A DNA stretch of 64,000 nt from Semisulcospira habei (Eukaryota > Mollusca > Gastropoda > Semisulcospiridae). Below are positions 11,045 to 19,829 of the stretch, piece by piece. The notes beneath the pieces were generated by a model. It made no database searches. It saw nothing but the letters and a program-made list of their open reading frames with translations, and had not been told where the DNA came from. Position 1 is the stretch's first letter; each line of letters begins with the position of its first letter. Both the position numbers and the translations under genes were made by a program. The stretch is from contig BTPG01000002.1 of the NCBI GenBank assembly GCA_036245525.1, positions 120,743,582 to 120,807,581 on the forward strand, in the 5' to 3' direction.

Positions 11045-11975
11045 GTAAGTTGGTCTGGAATCTCATTCACCTGTTGGACATGTTCTGCATTTGAATATGT
11101 GGCTTTGTGCTACGTATCTGGATGACATAATTCACAACTTCAATCCTGAACTTGATGCAAAGATAGCTATTGGTAAGACCTTCCCATGCTTACTCAGTTA
11201 GTCTCCAAACTCGAGTTTGCACTGCCGTGAACCTAGCCTGGGCTTTCCTATCACGCTATTCTCTGTGCCACAGAGGAGCAGTCGCCTCATGAGACTTGCT
11301 GACGGCCGTCACGAGTGTGGCCGGTGGATGATAAAAATCCAATGCATTCTGGCTACATAAACATAATGACATAGACGTAACACTAGGCAGCAGGATGCGA
11401 ACAGATTCGTTTTCGCTCCGCGCCTGTCTGATGCTAATGAGCATATATATCTCTTGCAGCTATTCGACTATTTGCCTTTGTTTTTTCCCGGGCGGTAAGC
11501 TACATAAACATAGCAACATACAGGTATAAATTCAAACCAGAAAGAGACAGATTCTTATGAGCCTCCGCACTCTGGCGGGAACTCACAGGATCTCTGCCTC
11601 TTGGAGATATTTGGAGCTTTGTTACTGTCTGCACCTGTTCTTCCCCCCTTCCCCCCCCCCCCCCCCCCCCCTTCTCTCTCTCTGTGAGTTGGTGTTTTTG
11701 ATGCACAGGCCTCGTACTCCATAAGCCAGTCCATACAGTGCCCCCCCCCCCCCACCCCCCTGCTGCCAGTACTCAATAAGATGGGTTTCAAAGTATACTT
11801 TAGTATGTCCTGAGATGTTTAAGCCATGTTCCCATAAAATCCTTAGGAACACGCCAGAGATATAGCCGTTGGCGCAAGGGTACACACATTCACAGTCTTC
11901 GTGGATGCTAAAAGTGAGCTTGAGAAACATTTTCCTCTAAATAACCCCAACAGGGTGCCATCCCGCAGCATCAAG
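11045..11975. other. Intron start, unassigned sequence with C-runs
   Basis: No exon or recognised element. Two related blocks near 11348-11460 and 11490-11560 both contain ctacataaacat and an agacagattc/acagattcg stretch, suggesting a diverged repeat. C-runs occur at 11649-11670 and 11743-11760 on this strand. Confidence 0.4.
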
Positions 11976-12359
11976 TCACAGTCGGCTGCCGCCGCCAGAG
12001 TTAGTCAAGGCGAGGTAAACCGCCCGATTAGCCGTCACCGCCAGAGCGTGTAGGTCGCGCAAGGGATCTGGGGCTTCCGGACACCCCCAGTACCCCTCCG
12101 CCCGCTGCACCACCGTGTGGGTCACCAGCTCCAAAAAATCCAAACAGGCAAGGGAATTTTGGACCATTGTCCAAACGGCTAAAACTGATGTCATGAAACC
12201 AAATTGAAAGATGTGTGAAGAGCTCCCTTCAGATACCTGGACATCTCGAAAGAGCCTTCTAGACAACATAAACGATGTTCCAGGACTCTTTGCCAAAGGT
12301 TGCGGCACTGCACCAAGCCATCTCGCTGGAGGGTTACAAAGTAAAGTAGATAATAGCAC
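11976..12359 (-). pseudogene. Minus-strand DIRS gag fragment
   Basis: The reverse-strand translation contains MVQNSLACLDFLELVTHTVV and LRDLHALAVTANRAVY. These align with Gag of element H (LIQNSPACAGFLDLALQAVV, LRDIHTLAVMANRAVHH) and of element B (LVRNSLACAGFMELLTQAF). Only this internal Gag segment is present, with no termini nearby. It is a stray fragment, still open over 127 codons. The stretch 12360-12575 shows nothing recognisable except short A and C runs. Confidence 0.75.
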
Positions 12360-12594
12360 TGTCAGGGGAGAGAAGTGTGCATGATCGACCAGTGATCATA
12401 GATCCACTGTGGCCAAAGCACACAAAAAAAAAAAGACAGGAAAGAGAGGGGCCACCAAAAAAGTGACCGAAAGCAACGCATATGGAAGCCCCCCCGAAGG
12501 GGGGCGTATCACATATCCCACCGTTCCAGCCACTCAGTGCATGGAAATTTAAATCTAAGCACTGGCAGTCTCCCCTTTATTTCATCAAAAACAT

Positions 12595-12763
12595 TACCGA
12601 TGACATGACAAATGGGAGTGTCTACTACGTGCTCAAATTCTAGCCTACGAACCCGTTGTGTGCAAACACAACCCGGGAGGCACTCGGGGAACCCTCCAGA
12701 GGGGCCAAGAGTTGTCTCCCGGACCTGCCTATCCGGTTCCGAGTCACCTGACTCGCCAGTCAG
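12595..12763 (+). repeat. Element B left inverted terminal repeat
   Basis: From TTACCGATGACATGAC to CTGACTCGCCAGTC. It pairs with 18838-19006 with one visible mismatch (tactacgtgc against tactatgtgc). It contains the hairpin GTTGTGT/ACACAAC and a GGGAG...CTCCC outer stem found in all copies. Strong ITR conservation with a complete ICR points to recent insertion. Confidence 0.92.
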
Positions 12764-12992
12764 CTACGTAGGCTCACGACCTTCGGACGTGTTCTAGCCT
12801 CTCGCACTCCCTTCGACCGGTCGGTCTTGGTGCTCGAGTTCGCCGTGACTTTTTGCTTCGCCTCTTGCTTCGCTTCTGCTTCGCTTCTTGCTTGCTTCGC
12901 TGCAGCTTCGCTTGCGCTTCTTCGCTTGGCGTCCTCCTTGGTTGGCTTCGCTTGGCGGACCTGCTGGTTCCCGCCCGTTCGCCGGTGGCGAC

Positions 12993-13030
12993 ATGGACGT
13001 CTCTTCTCCCGCTACCGCTTCGGCAGAGAG
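12993..13030 (+). CDS. Element B Gag exon 1 (12 codons plus AG)
   Basis: ATG GAC GTC TCT TCT... ends GAG AG before gtaggat. The 38-base exon is matched by an exon of identical length and similar wording in element G (50217-50254; MEVPSPV against MDVSSPA). Spliced to 13558 it reads in frame into SALLMTCTQC. The 13493 ATG used by a plain ORF reading lies inside the predicted intron and is unlikely to be the true start. Confidence 0.65.
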
Positions 13031-13557
13031 GTAGGATAGTTAGTTGTGCCCGGAGCCGGTCCCCGGGCGGGGTACCGGCCTGTGCCTTTGGACTCTACCT
13101 TGTTTTCGTGTTGTATGGGTTTTGTTGAGCGGGGACTCTTAGCTCGGCGGGGCCCTGGTGCCCTCGCCCTTCCCCTTTTTGGGTGAAAGTTACTGGCTTC
13201 CCCTGGTAGCCTTCGGGGAGCATTGTTTAAAACAGCTGCGGCGCTTGGCTCACGTTCATCTCCAGCCTGGCTGGGGTATGCTTGTTACGAGAGCGCACTC
13301 TTAGCTTAGAGCGCTACAGCAGTATAGCCTGAGGGCACGGCCCTTTCGTCCCTATTGTCGTTTGGCGCACATTTACTCTCCAGCCTGGCTGGGGTAGGCT
13401 TTGTTATGAAGACGCAAGCTTAGCTTCGAGCGCTACAACAGTATAGCCTGGGGGCACAACCCTGTTGTTCTTATCGTTCGGTACGGTTCCCCTTGGTAGG
13501 ACGAGCCCTGTTGGTCTCGACCACGTACCGGCAAGTTTTTTTTTTGGTGTGTTGCAG
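13031..13557 (+). other. Element B leader intron with internal tandem repeat
   Basis: Donor AG/gtaggat; acceptor preceded by a T-rich tract (gcaagttttttttttggtgt) and gttgcag. It is 527 bases. Two copies of a roughly 117-base unit anchored on CTCCAGCCTGGCTGGGGTA (near 13260 and 13378) lie inside. The donor is slightly weaker than the gtaagg of other copies. Confidence 0.65.
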
Positions 13558-15593
13558 TGCCCTCCTGATGACCTGCACTCAGTGTGGAGGTTTCCAGTGG
13601 CCCTCGGATTCGCACAAGGTCTGCCTGCTGTGTGTCGGCTGTACATCTGAGCGTTCATGTGACGTTTGCGCCGTCTGGCCGGAGCTCCGCTGGTCCCAAC
13701 TTTGGAGCTTCTACCGACGTGAACGCCCGACACCTGTGCCTGTTGCAAGACCTGCGGAAGTGCCGGCTGTCATCTCCGGCGCCCCGAACGCTCTTGCCCC
13801 CGATGGCCCCAGTCTGGAAAGATCTCCACAGCGGACACAGCAAGGTAGTGTGCGGAGTCGGGAGTTCGAGGCGCTGGTTCCCAGGAGGGAACGCGCTTGG
13901 ACCAAGCCTTACGACAGGCAGAGAACCCATCTCGAGACAGAGGTCAGTTCGGAGAGACGTGCCTCGCGCCGTCCATGGTCAACCGGTCCCCACTCGTCTC
14001 CTAGGAAGGCCTTGGATCCTCCTCGGCCGCTGCGAACCCGCCTCGCCACAGAGTCCGGCTCGCGGAGACATTCTCGCACACTCACCACACCACTACCTGT
14101 GTCCAGTTCCTCCTTGCGATCGAAGTCTGACCACCACTCTCGCGCTCCTTCGCGTGAGCGTTGTAAAGTTCGTGATTCTCCTCGTCATCTGGACCATGGG
14201 CCTTCGCGCTCTACCTCTTCGCGGCGTTCGTCCCACGTTCCCCGCCGTCTGCCTCGTCCCTTCCGTTCCCCTTCCCCTCGCCCAGCCTCTTTCCTTCCTC
14301 CTCGTTCCTGTGGATCGCGGTCTCCAGCTGGCAGTCGCTCGTCTTGTCGCCGCCGCCGTTCCCGCTCCGCTAGTTCGTCGCGTCGCCATCGCGGACGTCG
14401 TTCTCCCCCGCGTGCTTCGGCGCCTTATAGCTCCCCTCGTCCTCGTCGAGCGGCTCGCTCTCGGAGTCACGGTCGCCGTCCCTCTTCGACGGCTCCCTGC
14501 GTAGTGGACGACGATTCATTGAGTCTTCTCCCTGATGATTCGATCTCGGTTCTCCTAGGAGGTCTCAGCCGCTCCCCTTCTCCGCTCTCTCCTTCGGATA
14601 CGTCGACAGCCCACGGGTTACCGGCCTCCTCCCGCACAGAGGCTCTTCTGGCTCTCGACGAGGTCGCCCGCCTCATCTCCGCCACGCTTCCGGCAGAGGA
14701 CTGCCCTCCTTCCCCCCCCCCCCTGAAGAGGAAGCCTTCTGCCTTCGTCGACGCGGGTAGACAGGTGAAGAAGTTCAAGACTCTCCCTCAGCCCCCTGGC
14801 TTTCGTGAGCTTAGGGATGTTTTTTTCGGCCCACCTGTTGTCTGACTCGCGGGACAGTAATTTTTTCTCGGACCACAGGTGGCCTCCAGACCTCGACATT
14901 TACTTCCGCCAGCAGTGGTACGCCGGCCATTCCCAGGCCTTCCTCTGCCCTCTCCCTCCGGTGGACCCAGCCGCCGTGGTGCAGGCGGGTGGGGCCTCTG
15001 CCCTTAGGCGCGCGCTCCCCGCTGGTTTGGACAAGACGGCTTCGCTCGTCAGGAATTCCTTGGCCTGCGCCGGCTTCATGGAGCTCCTTACGCAAGCCTT
15101 CCTCCGGCGCGTGGAAGATTCGTGGCACCCTTCACTGACCCCCCTGCTTGGCGATCTTCTCGTCCTCGCTGAAGCGGCCAACCGCGCCGCGTATCACTCT
15201 TCGGTCAACGCTATGGCTGCAGCCTCCAATTGTGACTTACTCCGCCGCGACGCTGTCCTGCAGGCCTGCCGGGGGATGCCTGCCGACCTGAAGACTCAGC
15301 TGCGTCGTGCCCCCCTCGGGGGACCCCTTCTCTTTGGTGACACCTGGCAAGCCGTCAAGGATTCCAATTCGGACAGGTGGCCTCCCAAGTCTGTTCCTCG
15401 GCGCTTTCAGTCAGCCCGCAAGGCCGTGGGTCGCTCCCTGCGGACCACCAGACCTGTCGCCCCGACTTCGACAGCCCAGCTGCAGTCCCTGCGTCGCCGT
15501 CGCCCCGCCTTCGGTCGCCCCGGCCAAGCTAACGCCCCCGCCCCCGCTTGGCCCCGTCCCGCCCGTCGCCCTGGGCGCGGGCGGGCTCAGTGA
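13558..15593 (+). CDS. Element B Gag exon 2: zinc-binding motif, RS-rich region, Gag core (one frame offset)
   Basis: The N-terminus has a seven-cysteine motif: CTQC, GGFQWPSDSHKV, CLLCVGC, five residues, CDVC, then the W-rich WPELRWSQLWSFYRRERP. The middle (about 13950-14510) is strongly arginine/serine-rich with many RS/SR pairs (RRRRSRSASSSRR), like SR splicing factors. PPLKRK followed 13 residues later by KKFK (14727-14780) resembles a bipartite nuclear signal. At the seven-T run 14820-14826 the frame ends at 14845 while the conserved core continues one base off (FFSDHRWPPDLDIYF... AGHSQAF... LVRNSLACAGF... AANRAAYH) to the stop at 15593. Element H keeps this segment in one frame, so B carries an indel or a base-calling error here. 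Gag would coat the RNA and form particles. Confidence 0.8.
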
Positions 15594-17687
15594 CTCCGCC
15601 CCTCCTCCGCCTCCGCCGGCCGTCTCGGGTCCTCCAGTCGGCGGCAGGCTCGCCCTCTTCAGCGACGAGTGGCGATTACTGATTCCAGACGACCCGTGGA
15701 TTTTAGACACTGTTTCCTGCGGCCTACGGATCTCCTTTTGTTCCCCTCCTCCTCTGCGCGCTACTCCGCTGTGGACCGAGATCCCCGCAGAACCGCTCAA
15801 GGAGTGCGCCCTACGGGGGGAAGTCGACTCTCTCTTGAGGAAGGACGCCACAGAGGTTGTGCGCCGCACAGACTCGCTGGGATTTTACAGCAGACTTTTC
15901 GTCGTCCCCAAGCCCGGCGGCAAGTGGCGCCCAGTGATCGACCTCTCAGCCCTAAATCGCTTCATCATGGCTCCTTCCTTCCACATGGAGACGGCCCGAG
16001 CCCTGCGTACCTCGGTGCGACCCATGGATTACGCCGTCAGCCTAGATCTCTCCGACGCTTACCTACACGTACCCATACATCCGGCCGCCCAGAGGTATCT
16101 GCGCTTCGCCTTCGATGGAACCGTTTACCAGTTTCGAGCCCTACCCTTCGGCCTCAACCTCAGCCCCTGGGTCTTCACCCGCTTGATGGATGCAGTAATG
16201 GCCAAGGCACGGCAGTCGTCTCTCAGCCCTATGTCCAACTACCTCGACGATCTCTTCCTGAGGAACCACGTCGAGTCCGTCTTGGAAGCGGACAGGGATA
16301 CACTGATGCGTCTGCTGTCGCGACTGGGGTTCCTCCTCAACGTCGGGAAGTCAGATCTCACGCCCTCGCGCCGCTTCATTCATCTCGGGATGGATTTTGC
16401 CACCGATCTCAACGTTGTTCGCCTCCCGGATCCCCGGATTCGGAAGTTGTCCGCCTTCGCCAACCAGCTAGCTCAGCAGGAAGCAGCTCCCGCCCGAGTT
16501 TGGCTTCAACTCCTCGGACTGATCAACGCAGCGGCGGACCTTCTCCCCCTGGGTCGCCTCTACGCCCGCCCCCTTCAGCTGCACCTCCTGCTTCTCTGGA
16601 GACCCTCTTCTGGCGACCTTACCACCCTGGTCCCGGTATCCCCCCTGGTTCGCCCTCATCTTCTACGCTGGACCGACACGGCTTGGTTGGCTTCGGGAGT
16701 CCCTTTGTCCTCCCCCCCCCCCCCCCCCCCCCCCCGCACCTCTCCCTGTGTGTCGACGCGAGCCTCTCGGGGTGGGGAGCCCACCTGCTTCCTCAATTCG
16801 CCTCGGCTTCTGGCCTCTGGCCCCCGGAGTTTGCGGACAAGCACAGCAATTGGTTAGAGCTGCAAGCAGTCTGGCAAGCCCTCTTCGTTTGGGAGAGCCA
16901 GCTCAGGAACCAGCGGCTTCTCGTCCTCTCCGACAACTCGACGGTGGTGGCCTACATCCAGAGGCAGGGGGGCACCCGCTCTCCCGACCTCTGTATGCTC
17001 CTCTTCCGTTTGATGCGTTGGGCCGAGGAACGCGACATTACACTCCTCGCACGACACATTCCTGGCCACTTGAATGTGTTGGCGGACTCTCTCTCTCGCC
17101 GCGGCCAGTTGCTCCACACAGAATGGACGTTGCGCCCGGATATCTTCAAGATGATCTGCGCCCGTTGGGAGACTCCCTTAATCGACCTCTTTGCTACGAG
17201 GTGGAACCACCAGCTTCCCCTGTTCGTCTCCCCGATTCCAGACCCGCTGGCCTGGGCAGTCGATGCCCTCTCGATTCCTTGGGACGGCCTCATCGCTTAC
17301 GCGTACCCTCCGACAGTCCTCATTCCCAAGGTCCTCCACAAACTTCGAGAGTGCAACGCAGTCCTGCTTCTGGTCGCCCCGCTGGCTTGGGCCCGGTCCT
17401 GGACCACCGACCTACTCAACCTCGCCACCTCTCCTCCCCTGCGCCTTCCCACGCCCCGTTCCATGCTCAAGCAGCCCAGGCAGGCTCTCTTCCACCCTTG
17501 TCCAGAACGCCTGTCTCTTCACGCCTGGAGGTTGTGCAGCGCGCCCTCACCGCTCGAGGCTTCTCTTGTGCAGCAGTGGAGGCAATCGCTGCAGCCCGCA
17601 AGCCGTCCACCCGGCGTGTTTATGAAGGGAAGTGGCGCGTGTTGTGTTCCTGGTGCAACGCCCGTCGCCTCCTACTCACCGGACTGA
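15307..17687 (+). CDS. Element B reverse transcriptase-RNase H polyprotein (C-run frame offset)
   Basis: Conserved RT blocks in order: VVPKPGGKWRPVIDLSALNRF-type block (15900-15963; quoted in part), VSLDLSDAYLHVPIHP (16036-16083), LPFGLNLSPWVFTRLMD (16141-16191) and the catalytic YLDD (16240-16251). RNase H has its acidic residues in CVDASLSGWG (about 16752), LELQAV (16855), LSDNST (16927) and LADSLSR (17083). The domain after RNase H begins PLIDLFATRW (17176); in DIRS elements this region is reported to resemble adenine methyltransferases. RT reads in one frame to the 24-C run at 16712-16735; RNase H reads one frame off after it, to 17687. The enzyme copies element RNA into DNA. The upstream start is uncertain; recognisable similarity begins at about 15650. 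Confidence 0.87.
16712..16735 (+). repeat. 24-C run between RT and RNase H of element B
   Basis: It codes for a proline stretch in the linker between RT and RNase H. Its length sets the reading frame, and the two domains are out of frame across it here. Element C has a 26-base C run at the same linker position. Confidence 0.9.
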
Positions 17688-18598
17688 CTAACCCCCAGCT
17701 CGCGGACTTTCTCCTCTGGCTCTTCGAGGTCCAAGGTTTGGCGCCCATCACCATCAGGGGATACTTATCCATGGTCGCCGACACTTACCGCCATCTCGGC
17801 CTTCCAGACCCCGGCGCCTGTAAGGACCTCTCCGACCTCATGTCCAGCTTCAGCCTCCAACGTCCGACTCAGCGTTCTCTCGTTCCTCGCTGGGACCTAC
17901 CTTGGGTCCTGACGTGGCTGAATTCATCCCGCTTCGAGCCACTCGCTCTCGCCCCTCTGGCGAATGTGACACGCAAGACCTGCTTCCTTCTAGCCTTGGC
18001 CACCGCGTCCAGAGTTAGCGAGCTACACGCTCTTTCTACCTGCCCAGACTGCCTCCAGTTCAGGGCAGATCGCTCCGTGCAGCTCTTAACGGACCCCAAC
18101 TTTATTGCCAAAACAAGGTCGCCCCTAACTGCCCCACAGATCATCACCTTGCGGCCCCTGGGAGGGCCTGACTGCTCTCCGGAGACTCTGCAACAGGATC
18201 CCGTGCGTGCCCTACGCATTTACCTGCGCCGTACCAAAGTTACCCGTAGAGGGCGCTCCCGCCTCTTCCTGCCCATACGCCAGGGCAAGACTGATATCAC
18301 AGCCCAGACGATCTCCTCCTGGCTGCGCTGGGTAATACGATCGGCATACATGGATCTCTCCCCACGCGTAGCGCAGAGACTGAAGATCCGCGCACACGAA
18401 GTACGCGCCATGGCCACGAGCGTCGCATTCGATCGGAACTGCGCTGTCAAGGACATCGTGGCCGCGGTGGGCTGGCGAGCAGAATCTACCTTCGCTCGTT
18501 TCTACCTTCGGGATCTGGCGGGACAGCGAGACAACCTCGCCTTGTTGGGGGACCTCACGGTGGCACAGCACTCCCTCCCGGTGCAGCAGGCGCCGTAG
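17508..18598 (+). CDS. Element B tyrosine recombinase
   Basis: The recombinase core starts SSRLEVVQRALTARGFSCAA and has a SAM-like N-terminal part (STRRVYEGKWRVLCSW). The catalytic set is complete: Arg in ATASRVSEL (18011), His and Arg in AHEVRAM (18395 and 18404), Trp in VGWRAEST and Tyr in FARFYLRDL (18503). DIRS recombinases insert the circular DNA copy without duplicating longer target sites, in place of a DDE integrase. The frame is open upstream to 16748 but has no Met near the domain start. It overlaps the end of the RT-RNase H frame (to 17687) and is offset from it, so expression by frameshift, readthrough or splicing is implied. No inactivating change is seen in this domain. Confidence 0.9.
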
Positions 18599-18694
18599 GT
18601 ACGCACCTAGCTAGCTACCTGGGAATTAGCAATGGGAGGACGGTCTTGGTCGCCGGTAGTACCGGTGCGGCACCCTCCTCCTATTCGTGATTCT

Positions 18695-18788
18695 CCCATT
18701 TGTCATGTCATCGGTAATGTTTTTGATGAAATAAATGCATTTTTCTTTAAAAGGTATTTTTTCGAAAAATACTTACCGATGACATGAC
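18695..18788 (+). repeat. Element B internal complementary region
   Basis: CCCATTTGTCATGTCATCGG through GATGAAATAAA is the complement of 12576-12617; TGCATTTTTCTTTAAAAGG through GATGACATGAC is the complement of the right end (about 18992-19046). The two share one TTT/AAA at the joint. The flank beyond (ACCCTCCCACCTGCCCCG) is nearly invariant among copies. Confidence 0.92.
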
Positions 18789-18837
18789 ACGGAGGACCCT
18801 CCCACCTGCCCCGCTTGCCGCTGGTGAGCCTAGTATC

Positions 18838-19006
18838 TGACTGGCGAGTCAGGTGACTCGGAACCGGATAGGCAGGTCCGGGAGACAACTCTTGGCCCCT
18901 CTGGAGGGTTCCCCGAGTGCCTCCCGGGTTGTGTTTGCACACAACGGGTTCGTAGGCTAGAATTTGAGCACATAGTAGACACTCCCATTTGTCATGTCAT
19001 CGGTAA
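18838..19006 (-). repeat. Element B right inverted terminal repeat
   Basis: Reverse complement of 12595-12763. Beyond it the right end extends to 19046 with sequence absent from the left end (gtatttttcgaaaaaatacc), which the second half of the ICR complements. Confidence 0.92.
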
Positions 19007-19536
19007 GTATTTTTCGAAAAAATACCTTTTAAAGAAAAATGCATTTTCTTTTCATTTACATCTCGCTGGAGATTATGCACAAGAGCTACCCTCACAGCAG
19101 CTGTGCTCAAATGTACAGCATCACCTAGTGAAGTTTATAATAATTGTGACATCCTGTTTTAATGCTGTAAACCTGAAAACGGACTGCCAGTGCTATAGAA
19201 AATGTCTGAAGGCCGACTCCTTCACCGCCTGCCAGGAAGGGCCGAAGAAGGCTTGTCGTAGCTGTCCCTTGACCGAAAACGGGCACCCCTAGCGCCCCTA
19301 CTGCGGACACCACCCACTTTCCTGCCATGGGTCGACCCCTGCAGAGCTTTAGACCCGCCCCTCGACCTTCCTCCAGAGGCTCCCACTGGCCAGGTGGACC
19401 AGTCTTCCCCAGCCGTTTGCGCACTGTTCTGACCTCCACCCCCTCCTGGCCTCGTGGCGCTAGGCCGCTTGGGCGTGTGAGAGCCCAGTGACTCCCATCT
19501 GCCTCCGCCCCCGCCGACCCCTTCGGAGCCCCTGGG

Positions 19537-19792
19537 TTGGCGGCCGGCTCACTCTGCGCAGCGGCGAGTGGCGGTCACTGCTACCAGATGACTCGTGGGC
19601 GCTCTCCACTGTCTCGGACAGGTTACAGTTTTCCTTTTACCAAATCCCCCTCCCCTCCCCCCCCTCCGGCCATCCGACCCTTGCAAGGCAGAAGCTCTTC
19701 GGGAGGAGGTCTCTTCCCTTCTCCAAAAGGAGGTGGTCTCTCATCATCACGCCTCGCCGGCCTTCTACGACCTCCTCTTCTTGGTCCACAAG

Positions 19793-19829
<37 letters not shown>

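Larger units (their letters stand above)
12576..19046 (+). mobile_element. DIRS element B, complete and best preserved
   Basis: Left end TTTATTTCATCAAAAACATT (12576), right end GCATTT (19046), 6.47 kb. The inverted repeats 12595-12763 and 18838-19006 differ at about one position. The ICR at 18695-18788 fuses the complements of both ends with a single shared TTT at the joint, as expected for a DIRS circle junction; no longer target duplication is seen. Order: leader, Gag exon 1, intron, Gag exon 2, RT-RNase H-DLFATR domain, tyrosine recombinase, ICR, right repeat. Two frame offsets (T-run at 14820, C-run at 16712) stand between this copy and full coding capacity. It is inserted sense in AFG3L2. 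Confidence 0.93.

Noticed and set aside
12827..13128. Frames rich in Cys, Phe and Leu in the element B leader
   Set aside because: Derived from a CTTCGCTT simple repeat in the 5' leader, before the Gag start exon.
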